40,589 nt of DNA from Chloroflexota bacterium (GTDB taxonomy: Bacteria > Chloroflexota > UBA11872 > VXOZ01), in contig JAAXIC010000042.1 of NCBI GenBank assembly GCA_012270555.1, positions 1-40,589 on the forward strand, in the 5' to 3' direction. Both the position numbers and the translations under genes were made by a program. How positions within the stretch are numbered: the stretch's first letter is position 1; each line of letters begins with the position of its first letter. Positions 17,214 through 24,872 of this stretch are shown here, piece by piece. Below the pieces are notes generated by a model. The model searched no databases and was not told the DNA's origin. It worked only from the letters and a program-made list of their open reading frames with translations.

Positions 17214-18734
17214 ATGTCTCTGCGTCTCCGCCTTACGTTCCTGGCAGGGAGCGTGCTTGCAATTACGCTCGTTGTCTACTATGTACTCACGTACATTCTC
17301 ATTTCTCGCGCCATCTACGCCGAGATCGATCAGGTTTTGGAGACCCAGGTGCGCGAGGTACTGGTCTTTACGCAAGTTCGACCCACGCCGCACGGACTGC
17401 ACCTCGTTCCAAGTCCCGAATTCAGCGACGCATTTGCCCACTCCGGCATCTTCGTTCAGGTTGCCGGCAGGGACGGCTCGGTCTATTCTCGGTCGCCAAG
17501 TCTCGGTGACGAAAAGCTACCAAGCGGTAACGATGTACTTGAGCGGGCACGCCTTGGTGAGCCTTTCATAGAGACAGTAGTGGTACATGGGACCCAGTTG
17601 CGCGTTTACCACCACCCCTATGTCGTCCAGGGGCGGCTGCATAGCATGTTGCAAGTCGCCCGCTCACTTGCTGACGTGGAGACGAGTTTGCGTGAACTGC
17701 GCGTGATCATACTTGTCGGCGGGGGCGTGAGCATCGTTGCGGCGATGGGCCTGGCATACCTCATTGCGCACGCCGGCCTACTGCCGCTCGAACGCCTCGC
17801 ACAGGCCGCGCAAGTTATCGGCCAGACCCAAGACCTCAGTAAACGCGTGCCGCAGGCCGGCGCTCAGGATGAAGTGAACCGTCTGGCCGAGACGTTCAAC
17901 ATCATGTTGGACCGCCTCCAAAGCAGTTATGCCCGCATAGCCGAAGCGCTTGCGGCCCAGCATCGCCTTGTGGCCGATGCCTCACATGAACTCCGCACCC
18001 CGTTGACGGTCATTCGCGGCAATGTGGCGCTGTTGCGGGATATACCGGACTTGTCGGAGGAGGAACGCAAAGCCGCCCTCAACGACATCGCCGTAGAATC
18101 GGAACGCATGAGTCGTTTGGTCTCGGACATGCTGGCCTTGGCGCGTGCCGATGCGGGACAGACCGTGCGGCGTGAACGCGTCGATCTGAACGGGATTGCC
18201 GCGGATGTTGTGCGCCAAGCGCCATACTTCAATCCAATGGTAGGGGTCCACCTGCGTGCGGCGACGGACGATGTCTGTGTGCTTGGCGACCCCGATCTTC
18301 TCCGCCAACTTGTGCTGATTTTGCTTGACAACGCGCTCAAATACACGCCCGCGGGCGGCTCGGTTACCGTGAGCACCGTGAGCAAGATGCGCGCGGTTCA
18401 TCTCACGGTGCAGGACACCGGTATCGGTATGCGTGAGGCTGATATTGCCAGCGCCTTCGACCGCTTCTACCAGGCTGATAGGGCCCGCCATTCAGGTGGA
18501 TTTGGACTGGGTCTCTCTATCGCAAAATGGATCGTGGAAGCGCACGGCGCAGACCTTGACATAAAAAGCGCACCCGACCAGGGAACCACCGTGACGGTGA
18601 AGCTCCCCCGCAATCTCGCCGACCCGGAGGAGGGCAGCGACGCGCCAAAGGAGGCAGTGCAGGAAACCAATGGCGAGAATGCCACGCTCTTCGACCACGC
18701 CTCCCGACAGCCAAGCGATGACGTCGTCTCTTAG
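17214..18734 (+). CDS. Membrane sensor histidine kinase (MprB-like)
   Basis: This sensor kinase of 506 residues would phosphorylate the adjacent regulator. It has a first transmembrane helix at about 8-30, an extracytoplasmic sensor region at about 31-160 and a second helix at about 163-187. A HAMP domain follows at about 190-240. The HisKA domain has the phospho-accepting H258 in ADASHELRTPLT. The HATPase_c domain carries the N box DNALKYTPAG, the G1 box VQDTGIGM and the G2 box GGFGLGLSIAK. The hydrophilic C-terminal tail of about 45 residues is not conserved in the family. The start is ATG 17214, three bases after the regulator stop, so translation is probably coupled. Confidence 0.94.
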   Translation: MSLRLRLTFLAGSVLAITLVVYYVLTYILISRAIYAEIDQVLETQVREVLVFTQVRPTPHGLHLVPSPEFSDAFAHSGIFVQVAGRDGSVYSRSPSLGDEKLPSGNDVLERARLGEPFIETVVVHGTQLRVYHHPYVVQGRLHSMLQVARSLADVETSLRELRVIILVGGGVSIVAAMGLAYLIAHAGLLPLERLAQAAQVIGQTQDLSKRVPQAGAQDEVNRLAETFNIMLDRLQSSYARIAEALAAQHRLVADASHELRTPLTVIRGNVALLRDIPDLSEEERKAALNDIAVESERMSRLVSDMLALARADAGQTVRRERVDLNGIAADVVRQAPYFNPMVGVHLRAATDDVCVLGDPDLLRQLVLILLDNALKYTPAGGSVTVSTVSKMRAVHLTVQDTGIGMREADIASAFDRFYQADRARHSGGFGLGLSIAKWIVEAHGADLDIKSAPDQGTTVTVKLPRNLADPEEGSDAPKEAVQETNGENATLFDHASRQPSDDVVS

Positions 18735-18833
18735 CGCGCTGCTTGCGCCTAGATTGCACCGATTTTCAGGTAAACCTTAGCTAGCGGGTGTACACTGAGA
18801 CTAGAGGACATTCATTACCAAGGAGGCACGGCA

Positions 18834-19994
18834 ATGGCTATGTCTTCAGTTCCCGCTCAATCAGATAACAGCGGTTTCCGTGGCGAAGTTCCCAGCCGGA
18901 GAGGGCTTGGCTCCGTCATCGTGCTCAGTATCGCGGTCGCACTGGTCGCGGGCATTGTCGCCGGCAGTCTCACCGCCTGGCTAATCCTGCGTCAAGTGCA
19001 GACAGAGCCGGTGGTGGCTGCGCAGACGCCGCAAATCACCTACGTGCAAGAGGCAGAAGCAAGCGCGGCTGCCGTGTACCAGGCGGTGTCGCCCAGTGTC
19101 GTCACCATATGGACTCTTGATGAAGACCGGCCACGCGGAATTGGATCGGGGACCGGCATAATCGTGGACGGCCAAGGCCATATCGTGACGAATAATCATG
19201 TGGTCAGCCAGGCCGACAGAGTGCGGGTGCAGTTGTTCGATGGGAGCACACTATTTGCTGAAATCGTCGGCCGTGACCCGGCGACAGACCTGGCCGTCAT
19301 TCGAGCCAACCTCCCCCAAGATACATTTCAGATTGCGCGTTTTGGAGACTCGACAGCAGTGAAGCCGGGTGATCCGGTCTTTGCCATTGGCGCGCCATAT
19401 GGCTTTAGTCATAGCATTACTGCGGGGATAGTGAGTGCAGTGGGAAGAGACTATCCTGAGAGGGGGCGCGAAATCGAGGGCCTCATACAGAGCGACACGG
19501 AAATAAACCCTGGCAATTCCGGCGGGCCGCTGCTTAACGTCAATGGCGAGGTTATCGGCATTACGACGGCTATTCAAACTACCAGTCAGAGGTTCCAGGG
19601 AGTCGGTCTCAGCATTCCGTCGAATCTCGTGCAGGAGCTCTTGCCGCGACTGATTCGGGGTGAGGACATGCGGCGCGCCTTCTTGGGAATACGCATGGCC
19701 ACGATTACACCGCAGGCGGCCCAGGAATCGAACCTCGACGTTGAACGCGGGGTCTGGGTGCTTGGTGTCACACCCGGCAGCGCTGCACAGAGAGCCGGCA
19801 TCCGTGGCAACGGACAGAGTCCCCGTAACGCAGACATCATAACTGAGATTGATGGCGTCTCGATGAGAACAGCCGACGACCTCATCGCCTACGTTCAATC
19901 AAAAAACGTTGGCGATACGATCACCATTACGGTCCACCGCAACGGTGAGACCTTGGAATTCACGGCAACGCTTGGCGCCTGGCCAAATAGCTGA
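18834..19994 (+). CDS. HtrA/DegP-like membrane-anchored serine protease with PDZ domain
   Basis: This is a quality-control protease acting outside the cytoplasmic membrane. The 386 residues show a short cytoplasmic N-terminus, one transmembrane helix at about 26-52, and a trypsin-like domain with the triad H122 (TNNHVV), D152 (ATDLAVI) and S229 (GNSGGPL). One C-terminal PDZ domain runs from about 285 to 380 (RAFLGIRM, VLGVTPGSAAQRAGI). The start is ATG 18834, set by AAGGAGG at 18820-18826. The gap after the kinase is 99 bases and holds TACACT at about 18791-18796 with no good -35 box, as expected for an activator-dependent promoter. The neighbourhood suggests that the two-component system controls it. 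Confidence 0.93.
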   Translation: MAMSSVPAQSDNSGFRGEVPSRRGLGSVIVLSIAVALVAGIVAGSLTAWLILRQVQTEPVVAAQTPQITYVQEAEASAAAVYQAVSPSVVTIWTLDEDRPRGIGSGTGIIVDGQGHIVTNNHVVSQADRVRVQLFDGSTLFAEIVGRDPATDLAVIRANLPQDTFQIARFGDSTAVKPGDPVFAIGAPYGFSHSITAGIVSAVGRDYPERGREIEGLIQSDTEINPGNSGGPLLNVNGEVIGITTAIQTTSQRFQGVGLSIPSNLVQELLPRLIRGEDMRRAFLGIRMATITPQAAQESNLDVERGVWVLGVTPGSAAQRAGIRGNGQSPRNADIITEIDGVSMRTADDLIAYVQSKNVGDTITITVHRNGETLEFTATLGAWPNS

Positions 19995-20123
19995 GTGCCG
20001 ACTGCCGTAGCATCTGCAGGGCTATAGCTGCCCAGCGGTCAGGCTTAACCGCTTGACCGCTTGCTGCTGCCGGGATACGATATTTGGAGTGGCACTCCTG
20101 TCGTTCACTCCGGAGGCGCTGCA

Positions 20124-21134
20124 ATGCGGATGCCGCCCATACGCGACGACTTGCCGGATGCCAGCTATGCGGACGCCGTCTTCACGGTCGTCTCTCTACG
20201 CACGGCGATTGTGACCGGCTTCGTCGCAGGGGCGATTGTACTGTGCATCCCTTTCGCTATCCTCATCCTTGCCGGCCTCTTTGGCACGTTTCTCCTGAAC
20301 CGCGGCACCATCGACTTGACGACGTCCTATGTGGTCGCGCCGGGTAGCGCGGAGGCGGCGGCGCGGGTCCTCGCTCTGTTCTTCCTCTGCAGCAGTATGC
20401 TGGGGGCAGTGATGGGGGTGGTGCGCCGCTGGAGTGTGCAGCGCAATGTGACGTGGCCATTGCTCGTGGGCTTCCACTTTTCATCCCATCCCGGCCCGCA
20501 AACGGCGCTTGCCCTTATCGTGGTGCCGTCGCTCATTGCCGCTGCTCTGCATACCATGAGTCTTGAGGTCGGCTATCTTATCAGCATTGCCCCGGTGCTC
20601 TTCTTCATGTTCCCATTCTGGTCGCTTTCCGGCTTCGTCTACGAGACGGTATGGGAACCAATCGTCTTCCTGATCTTGCGCATTGCCGTCGGTGAGCCCA
20701 TGACATGGCTTAAGCGTGAGGCAGCCCTAGTTCGTCTCGTAAAGGACGACTCAGAGCTATTCGCTTGCCGCCTTTACGCCGTCCGCATAGATCCTGAATC
20801 CGGTGTGGCATATGTACGCGGTGACTTCCGCACGCCGGACCACTATCGCCGGGTGAGAGAGATCGGTCAGCGTATAATTGGCGTAAACGCTGTGGAGGCA
20901 GAGGGTCTGACTCTCCTTGAAAGAGAGCAAATGCGAGCTGCCGCAAAGCCGGATAGACTGAGTAGCACTAGAGATAGCCAAGAAATCGGGCCGGAACATG
21001 AGCAAGTGGCGGGGTTGGCAGGCATTGCGCCGCATCGCAAGATGTTGAGGGCGGGGCGAAACCTCTGGCAGGCTCTCGTCGATACCGCTCCCCGCACGAG
21101 CCGCAATGGGGGGCATGATTCCAAGGAGGGATAG
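20124..21134 (+). CDS. Polytopic membrane protein with BON-like C-terminal domain (paralogue 1)
   Basis: The family is not recognised by name. The 336-residue protein has hydrophobic segments at about 30-60, 80-105, 130-155 and 160-190. A soluble domain at about 215-275 has the look of a BON fold, with VRIDPESGVAYVRGDF followed by HYRRVREIGQRIIGVNAVEAEG. A polar tail of about 60 residues ends the protein. BON domains are associated with membrane maintenance, but this match is by eye. The frame is open back to a TTG at 20061, but GGAGG at 20112-20116 seven bases before ATG 20124 fixes the start. A frameshifted paralogue follows immediately, with its AAGGAGG overlapping the end of this gene. 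Confidence 0.75.
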   Translation: MRMPPIRDDLPDASYADAVFTVVSLRTAIVTGFVAGAIVLCIPFAILILAGLFGTFLLNRGTIDLTTSYVVAPGSAEAAARVLALFFLCSSMLGAVMGVVRRWSVQRNVTWPLLVGFHFSSHPGPQTALALIVVPSLIAAALHTMSLEVGYLISIAPVLFFMFPFWSLSGFVYETVWEPIVFLILRIAVGEPMTWLKREAALVRLVKDDSELFACRLYAVRIDPESGVAYVRGDFRTPDHYRRVREIGQRIIGVNAVEAEGLTLLEREQMRAAAKPDRLSSTRDSQEIGPEHEQVAGLAGIAPHRKMLRAGRNLWQALVDTAPRTSRNGGHDSKEG

Positions 21135-21137
21135 ACT

Positions 21138-22003
21138 GTGTTAAGTCAAAACCCGATGGTCCCGCCGGACAGGCCGCTGTCGCCGCAATTGCCGAGCGAT
21201 CTGCCTGATACGCTTGACGCAGACACCGTTCTCACGGTTGTCGACGTGCGCACCGTAATGGTGGCTGGCTTTGCTGCCGGCGCGCTGGTGCCGTGTATTC
21301 CCCTTATACTCTTGGGTGCAGTTGGAATAGTCGCTACAGTTCTCTTTAATCGCGGCACGATAGGCTTCACAGCCGTCTCTACATCTGCAAGCGGCGTCAC
21401 GCCGATGGCTGTAGTCACACTCTTGCTTGTTGTCCTAAGCAGTGGTGTCTTGGGCGCCCTCATGGGCGCGGTACGCCGCTGGAGCGTGCGTCGGGAGATT
21501 TCCTGGAATTTGCTGGTCGGCTCCTATTTCTCGTCGCATCCCCGGGTCCGCAGTCGGTCATAGCTCTTGCCGTAGTACCCCTTCTGGCTGCGGCCACCCT
21601 GCACGCAGTAAGCGTCACTGCCGGGTACAGTCTGAGCTTTGCCCCGATATTCTTCTTGATTTTTCCGCCTGCCTGGATACTATCTGGGTTGATGTTCGAA
21701 TCGGCATGGGAAGCCCTTGTCTTTCCCATGTTGCGTTCTACTGCAGGTGAACCGATGAAGTGGCTGGCGCGCGAGGCTGCGCTCTTTCGCCTGTTGAAGG
21801 ATGATTCCTACCTTTTTGAATGCCGCCTGCACACCGTGACAATCGACTCTGAAACCGGTGTGGCGCACGTTCAGGGCGACTTCTGCACGCCAGACCATCT
21901 GCGGCGTGTGCGAGAAATCGGCCTGCGCGTAGTCGGTGTGACTGAAGTTGAGGCGAATGAGGGGCCGCGCGTGCAATCAGAGCGCTTGGCAGAAGGCACT
22001 TAG
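21138..22003 (+). pseudogene. Frameshifted second copy of the BON-like membrane protein
   Basis: Two reading frames together match the preceding protein along its length. The first (GTG 21138 to 21563) carries the membrane segments up to LLVGSYFSSHP. The second, open through 22003, carries PQSVIALAVVPLLAA, FPPAWILSG, and the BON-like part TVTIDSETGVAHVQGDF and HLRRVREIGLRVVGV. The break is at about 21540-21548 in a C4G3 run. The paralogue has ...HPGPQ at this spot, so two extra bases, or one lost base, would explain it. It lacks the polar tail of copy 1. Either it is a recent pseudogene or the base count in the C/G run is a sequencing error. The conserved codons on both sides favour a very recent event or an error. 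Confidence 0.8.
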
Positions 22004-22008
22004 CGCCT

Positions 22009-23403
22009 ATGGCCAATCAAGCAAGAGATACTGACAGACATGGGAGCATGGGCTCCGTGGATCAAGACAATCGTATGACGCGACGCAATTGGCTCAAAAC
22101 GGCGCTGGTTGGCGCTCAGGTGCTGCTCCTGAGCTGTGGCGACGACAGCGAAACCCTGTCACAGAGCGAGCCCCAATCTGGGCAAGGAAGCGCGGCAATC
22201 CCGGTTGGGGAGACGCGGATTCTCACGCTTGCCGTCCTCGACACTCCCTTAGCGGTCACGCCCGGACAGAATGCCATTCAGGCATGGACTGAGGGCCATA
22301 TTCCCGGCGCGGCTCTGGGGACGGAATTGCAGCTCACCAAAGTCCCGATGCCGGGCGGCATAAAGGAATTCCTGGGTTCCCAGGCGGCAAGCGGAGTGGC
22401 TGTGGACTTGATCTGGCTGCCCCATAGGGAGGATATGCCCGACTTGTTCAAGTCTGGGTTGCTGGCGCCGCTGGACCGCTGGCTGGAGGTAGATCAGTCA
22501 AGGCCGCTCGAAGCATTTGCCGAAGAGGCTCGCCGCTTGGTGCGCTTTCGTGCGCAGACTCTTGCGTTGCCGCTTGCTATCGCGCCGGTCGTGCTGGCGC
22601 ACAATGCGTCCCGCTTCGAACGCGCCAATCTGGCGGCGCCCACGAGCGACTGGAGGTGGATTGACTTCATAGAGGCAGGCAAGAGCCTAACGGAAGACAT
22701 CAACGGCGACGGCACACCGGACCGCTGGGGCTTTATGGCGCCCGGGCATTTCCCGGAGTGGCTAGTATTCCTGCATCAAGAAGACGTTGCTGTCGTAGAC
22801 CTCGATACCAGTCAGATAGGCATGGATGGTCCGGCGAGCATTCGTGCGCTCACCGCTTGGGACGAGCTGGGAAGGGTGCACGGCATCCTACCCTATGGGC
22901 CAAACACTACGGTGGCAAGGCTGCAGGGCTTAAATGACATCTTGCAAAGAGGCATGCACTTTACCTATTTCTTCAACTTTCTGCCCCAGCAATGGAGGCA
23001 ACAAGTCACACCACTACCCTCCGGAGCACGGAGTTCTGCTCCCCTTGCTCTTGCGGAAGCGCTGGCCATCCCGGATGCGGCCCAAGGTGAGGACGTCTAC
23101 GAGGCTCTGGTGCCACTGGCGCACTGGATTGGAGAGCGTCGCGCGATGCCTGCGACGACCGCCGGCTGGCAGTTCATCCAGCGCCCGGACCGAGACCACT
23201 TTAACCTGATTTTTGCCGAGTCAACGCAGGACACGTTGCTCGATGCGCTGCACAACGCTAAAGCCTCCCACGTTGCCAGCAGTCCGGGATTGTCACAAGG
23301 GCTTTTCAATATCGTCACGTATCGTCTGGCGCGGGACGAGGTGGGAATTGAGCAAGCTATCGAGCAGGCAAGGAACTGGCTACAGAACTACGTCAACGCG
23401 TAA
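22009..23403 (+). CDS. Tat-type lipoprotein, extracellular solute-binding protein (paralogue 1)
   Basis: This resembles family 1 (MalE-like) substrate-binding proteins of ABC importers. The likely mature start is ATG 22075, giving a TRRNWLK twin-arginine motif followed by a hydrophobic stretch and a lipobox ending LLSC. The two paralogues downstream begin at the equivalent position. No good ribosome-binding site separates 22009, GTG 22057 and 22075, so the longest frame is listed. Domain signs are LLAPLDRWL in lobe 1, DINGDGTPDRWGF (a Ca-binding-loop-like motif), DGPASIRALTAWDELGR, and LVPLAHWIGERRAMPATTAGWQF near the end. No permease or ATPase gene is nearby. The ligand is unknown. It is followed by a convergent pspA operon. 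Confidence 0.82.
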   Translation: MANQARDTDRHGSMGSVDQDNRMTRRNWLKTALVGAQVLLLSCGDDSETLSQSEPQSGQGSAAIPVGETRILTLAVLDTPLAVTPGQNAIQAWTEGHIPGAALGTELQLTKVPMPGGIKEFLGSQAASGVAVDLIWLPHREDMPDLFKSGLLAPLDRWLEVDQSRPLEAFAEEARRLVRFRAQTLALPLAIAPVVLAHNASRFERANLAAPTSDWRWIDFIEAGKSLTEDINGDGTPDRWGFMAPGHFPEWLVFLHQEDVAVVDLDTSQIGMDGPASIRALTAWDELGRVHGILPYGPNTTVARLQGLNDILQRGMHFTYFFNFLPQQWRQQVTPLPSGARSSAPLALAEALAIPDAAQGEDVYEALVPLAHWIGERRAMPATTAGWQFIQRPDRDHFNLIFAESTQDTLLDALHNAKASHVASSPGLSQGLFNIVTYRLARDEVGIEQAIEQARNWLQNYVNA

Positions 23404-23510
23404 TCCACGCGCCTCATGTTTCTGCATGTCATTCACACAGCCTGAGAGCCGTGCAAGGCTTGGCGGCCAGTTCTAACGAGGCGGCGCGGCGACCGGCGAG
23501 TTTGCCGAGC

Positions 23511-23798
23511 CTAATCCGAACGCCCAGGGACGAACCCCTCAGCGCCGAGGCGCTTTTGCGCTTCTTCTAGTGTCTCATCCGGGGGCGGCAGGATAATGTC
23601 CGACGTAACAATCTCGTCATCCGGCAGCGGAGTACCCTTTTGGGTCACCAGGTCATTCATCTGCTGGAGCAAGTGTTGAAAAGCCTCGTTGTCAGAGCCT
23701 GCGGCAGCCTGCTCTATCTCGTCATCAAAGCGTTGTAATTCGGAAATGACATCGTCGTCGAGGCGGTATTGCCCCACAGTCGCGATGCGGACTATCAT
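23511..23798 (-). CDS. PspA-associated protein PspAA
   Basis: This small acidic protein of 95 residues is of the PspAA type found beside pspA in several phyla. It starts MIVRIATVGQYRLDDD, has a central helical part (ISELQRFDDEIEQA), and ends with LPDDEIVTSDIILPPPDETLEEAQKRL and GFVPG, the typical closing signature. Its start overlaps the pspA stop codon by four bases, so it is translationally coupled to pspA. Its role is thought to be partnership with PspA in membrane stress response; the mechanism is not established from this sequence. Confidence 0.85.
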   Translation of the reverse strand: MIVRIATVGQYRLDDDVISELQRFDDEIEQAAAGSDNEAFQHLLQQMNDLVTQKGTPLPDDEIVTSDIILPPPDETLEEAQKRLGAEGFVPGRSD

Positions 23799-24526
23799 GC
23801 GCGGTCCTCCAACTGCTTCTTGTCCTTGCCCGCGAGCTGTAGTTTGAGCATTTCCAACTCTTCCTCCACACCGCTTTCGGCGCTGAGCTTATTCAACTCT
23901 CTATCCACAAAATCGGATCGAGAACCGGTCGAGTCTTCAAGGACACCGGTATCTACAAGCTCATCAATGGCCAGCGCCCGCGCCTGTAGGGATTCCGTGC
24001 GCTCTTCCGCCCGCTCGACGAGCAAAGAGACGTCGGCCATTTCTTCCGACAAGCCCGATACGGTCTCACTGATGCGTGTCTGCGCCTCTGCCGCGCTGTA
24101 CTGAGCCTTGATGACTTCTTTCCGCGTGCGGAAATTCTCTACTTTTGCCACCAGTTTCTGCTCAGTGAGCGCCAGACGCTCTTGATCCTGCTCTAGGGCC
24201 TGGATCTGTTGCCGCAGCCCCTCTGCCTGCGTGACGACCAGTTGCTTGCGCTGCAACGCGATGCGGGCGAGGTCTTCTCGACCGGCCTCAACTGCGCGCT
24301 GGGCTTGGTCCACCAGCTTGGCCTCATTACTCTCCAACTTTGCGGCCTGCATCTCGAGGCGCCGCTTAGAAGTTACAACTTCGACGATGCCTCGTTTTAC
24401 CTTATGCAGTTGCTCAAGCTGTCGTTCGTAGGCATAGTCTAGCGTCTCGGCCGGGTCTTCAGATCGGTCCAATAGCGCATTTATCTTGGCGCTGAGCACA
24501 GCGCCCATCCGCGAAAAGATGCCCAT
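23795..24526 (-). CDS. pspA: PspA/IM30 family phage shock protein
   Basis: PspA-family proteins are ESCRT-III-like coiled-coil proteins that assemble on stressed membranes and stabilise them. The 243 residues start MGIFSRMGAVLSAKINALLD, the conserved amphipathic membrane-binding helix. They continue as nearly uninterrupted coiled coil (residues about 25-220) with the family segment DPAETLDYAYERQLEQL. A GGAGGAG sequence lies about six bases before the start. A promoter and an overlapping palindrome lie upstream at 24571-24615. The gene is co-transcribed with the downstream pspAA and is inserted, in the opposite orientation, between two homologous solute-binding genes. No pspB, pspC or pspF is visible. 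Confidence 0.92.
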   Translation of the reverse strand: MGIFSRMGAVLSAKINALLDRSEDPAETLDYAYERQLEQLHKVKRGIVEVVTSKRRLEMQAAKLESNEAKLVDQAQRAVEAGREDLARIALQRKQLVVTQAEGLRQQIQALEQDQERLALTEQKLVAKVENFRTRKEVIKAQYSAAEAQTRISETVSGLSEEMADVSLLVERAEERTESLQARALAIDELVDTGVLEDSTGSRSDFVDRELNKLSAESGVEEELEMLKLQLAGKDKKQLEDRA

Positions 24527-24570
24527 TCACACTCCTCCGGTCCGGTGACCGCATGGGTCTCCTTCAACCG

Positions 24571-24589
24571 ACTTGACACTGCCTCAAGT
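24571..24589. promoter_or_regulatory. Perfect palindrome over the pspA promoter, candidate operator
   Basis: ACTTGA (24571-24576), seven bases, then TCAAGT (24584-24589) form a perfect inverted repeat. It overlaps the -10 box and the predicted transcription start of the pspA promoter, the position of a classical repressor site. Its arms resemble the outer arms of HAIR elements but with a spacing four bases shorter, so HspR binding is doubtful. The regulator is unknown. Confidence 0.5.
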
Positions 24590-24615
24590 ATCCCATAGGT
24601 ATGCTACACGGTCAA
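24587..24615 (-). promoter_or_regulatory. Promoter of the pspA-pspAA operon
   Basis: On the minus strand, TTGACC (complement of 24610-24615) and GATACT (complement of 24587-24592) are separated by exactly 17 bases. The -35 box matches consensus at five of six positions and the -10 at four of six. The predicted leader is about 54 bases. The 346-base gap between pspA and the next solute-binding gene (24527-24872) holds this promoter, the palindrome, a possible plus-strand promoter and no other gene. Confidence 0.55.
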
Positions 24616-24663
24616 ACGACTTTGGGGAGCATTTCGCTACAGGGAAACTCTTGCCATAAGATG

Positions 24664-24676
24664 TTGACACGCCCTA
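24664..24676 (+). repeat. Degenerate copy of the terminal inverted repeat motif
   Basis: TTGAC followed by ACGCCCTA equals the inner part of the terminal repeat except for three missing bases. It could be a decayed mobile element end or chance. No partner copy was seen nearby. Confidence 0.25.
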
Positions 24677-24689
24677 AAAAGTGATCGAG

Positions 24690-24718
24690 TTGCAATTTAC
24701 ATAATGCACCGGTACACT
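24690..24718 (+). promoter_or_regulatory. Possible promoter for the second solute-binding gene
   Basis: TTGCAA at 24690-24695 and TACACT at 24713-24718 are separated by 17 bases. Each box matches the consensus at four of six positions. The predicted leader to GTG 24873 would be about 150 bases, long enough for leader regulation, though no known riboswitch was recognised. Confidence 0.35.
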
Positions 24719-24872
24719 TGGATATGTTTACAGACGCACGGAATCCCGAAGAGAGTTGCTGGCCGCCTGCCAATACTCTGTCAGCCGCCTAGGGTTTACA
24801 TAAGCGACTTAAAAATTGCCAATGGGTTCTGAGGGTTGAGTCTCAGGTCGAAGTGTGGAAGGAGGAAGTATC

